A stretch of DNA of 64,000 nucleotides from Sphaerulina vaccinii (lineage: Eukaryota > Ascomycota > Dothideomycetes > Mycosphaerellales > Mycosphaerellaceae): positions 1,550,001-1,614,000 of the forward strand of contig JAKUDP010000006.1 of assembly GCA_022570795.1 (NCBI GenBank), in the 5' to 3' direction. Shown here piece by piece: positions 62,692 to 64,000 of the stretch. Made by a program: the position numbers and the translations under genes. Below the pieces are notes generated by a model. It had not been told where the DNA came from and made no database searches. It was given only the letters and a program-made list of their open reading frames with translations. Position 1 is the first letter of the stretch. Every line of letters begins with the position of its first letter.

Positions 62692-64000
62692 ATGGCGGCC
62701 ACAAATATTACTGGGACAGCAGCAACAGCGTCTGCGTCGCCATTATATGCGCCGTTGCAACTTCAGCCGTTCGAAATCAGACTGTTACAAATCAAGCCCC
62801 TCGAGCCCGACGAGGAGAAGTCAACGCCAACCTCGTGCCAGCTTACAACATTTAAATTTCAAGATTTGAAGCCAGATAAGACGCCGTATCGATGCCTTTC
62901 GTATGTTTGGGGCGATCTCGACAAGGGCACTGAAGTGATAACTGTCAACGGCCATCCGATGGTCGTGGGGATTAATCTGGCTGGTTTTCTGGGGCGTATG
63001 CGAACACAGACCAAGGCACCACATGCGTAAGATTGTGGAACGTACTGTATCCGTCACGCCCAAACTTATATGTTCTTAGCTACTATTGGCTTGATGCGAT
63101 CTGCATAAACCAAGAAGATCTTGAAGAAAGGGCTGCGCAAGTCCAACAAATGGGCAGGTCGATCACACTCACTGCAAAAGCACAGAGTACTAACATGGCG
63201 CCTCGTGGATAGGTCGAATCTATCAGCAGGCACAGGTTGTCATTGCTTGGCTGGGCTGGGAGTTCGATCGGAGAGGCGACGGGTCCGCCTTTGGTGCTCC
63301 TGGCCACCTCAATGCTGCGAAAGAGCATCTGGACTTCGAAGTATATACTGACAAGCAAGGCGAAGAGGGGCATCGTCACCGTGGAGTCCAGTATCTGCGT
63401 GATATCCACGAAGCCTACAGCACCTGGAGACAACGTCCGAACAAGTCATCGCACATCGATCTTAGCAACTATGCCTGGGATAATGCTGACTTGCACAAGA
63501 TGCTCAACCTGAGGCACGCCCGGACAGAAACGTGGAGAAGCCTTGCTTTCCTACTCACACGCGCGTGGTTCGAAGTAAGTCTTGGTCGGATCAGATGTGT
63601 GCCGCCAAATCTGCCACTTGTGAAGATGGGACACTCATGCGACTATGCTGACCCGGCACTAGCGAGCCTGGATCGTGCAAGAGGCTACTTTAGCCGGAAA
63701 TATTGTGCTTGCATGCGGCTTCCAAGATATTGCCTGGGACCAGCTCCTGCAAGCCTCGATCTTCCTCTACCAGACCGGCTGGTTTCTCAAACTTATCGAA
63801 ATTACTCAAGGCGAAGAAACAGCCGTTATTCCACCAGGATACCAAGTGATACTGTTCACCGCGCTGCGAGACGCCTTGAGTGGGCAGGTCATTCCGGCAG
63901 CTCTTGGAAAGATAGTCAACTTGCAGCCTGATCAGCACGCGAAGCTTTCACATGATGCTAATGCAGCCGATGCGCTCGAGTTCTTCGTCATTCAGGCAAG
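62692..64000 (+). CDS. HET-domain protein, 3' partial
   Basis: Family linked to heterokaryon incompatibility and regulated cell death. Exons are 62692..63026, 63080..63153, 63213..63574 and 63663..>64000; the gene runs off the window. HET motifs in order: LQPFEIRLLQIKPLEPDE, TPYRCLSYVWGD, YYWLDAICINQEDLEER, AQVQQMGRIYQQAQVVIAWL and RAWIVQEATLAGNI. Introns 1 and 3 are GT..AG. Intron 2 fits only as a GC..AG intron (63154..63212, ATGG/GCAGGT...GGATAG) with a perfect TACTAAC branch site at 63188; the GT one base pair later breaks the frame. An alternative start lies 17 codons upstream at 62641. The C-terminal effector part, if any, is not visible. Confidence 0.9.

Noticed and set aside
1..64000. 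CRISPR arrays, prophage or bacterial operons
   Set aside because: Spliceosomal introns and fungal families throughout; no regularly spaced repeat array present.

Overview
The window is nuclear DNA of a filamentous ascomycete (Pezizomycotina). The evidence is split genes with introns of about 47-140 bp, GT..AG borders and TACTAAC/CTAAC-like branch sites, and fungal families: a HET-domain protein, a UstYa-like protein, an HsbA-type wall protein, a TRI12-type transporter, a DUF3425 bZIP and an ascomycete telomerase reverse transcriptase. A dothideomycete is my best guess, from gene content only. All exon borders below come from reading splice signals and reading frame by eye. Each multi-exon model closes in frame, but none has transcript support.

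Layout. 1-9 kb: the end of an LRR-like protein, a class 3-type aldehyde dehydrogenase, an ArsB/CitMHS-type permease and, divergently, a Bor1/SLC4-type anion exporter. 9-12 kb: an unresolved minus-strand frame, an ER cyclophilin B and mitochondrial ribosomal protein uS13m. 12.9-21.9 kb: five neighbouring genes that look like a small metabolic cluster: Baeyer-Villiger monooxygenase, MFS exporter, short-chain dehydrogenase, bZIP regulator and PhyH-type dioxygenase. 22-33 kb: a TBC-domain protein, telomerase reverse transcriptase (TERT, six exons) head to head with pyridoxamine-phosphate oxidase, and a disordered protein. 34.9-35.7 kb: a membrane RING protein.

36.8-38.5 kb holds gene debris: frameshifted remains of a DEAD-box helicase (Ded1-like) and of an Argonaute N-terminal region, both carrying the same 36-bp sequence. 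39.9-44.6 kb: mevalonate kinase and a C2H2 transcription factor. A 3.6-kb stretch without recognisable genes follows.

48-64 kb is more accessory: a small secreted protein, a small Cys/His-rich protein, a secreted GMC oxidoreductase, a TauD-type dioxygenase divergent from an anion transporter (a likely sulfonate-use pair), an HsbA-type wall protein, a zinc alcohol dehydrogenase, a UstYa-family protein and the start of a HET-domain gene that runs off the right end.

The strongest candidates for something not yet described are the five-gene oxidative cluster without a backbone synthase, the Argonaute/helicase debris with its shared repeat, and the cyclophilin whose alternative splice donors would choose between a soluble and a membrane-anchored product. 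No tRNA, rRNA, CRISPR array or intact transposon was recognised.
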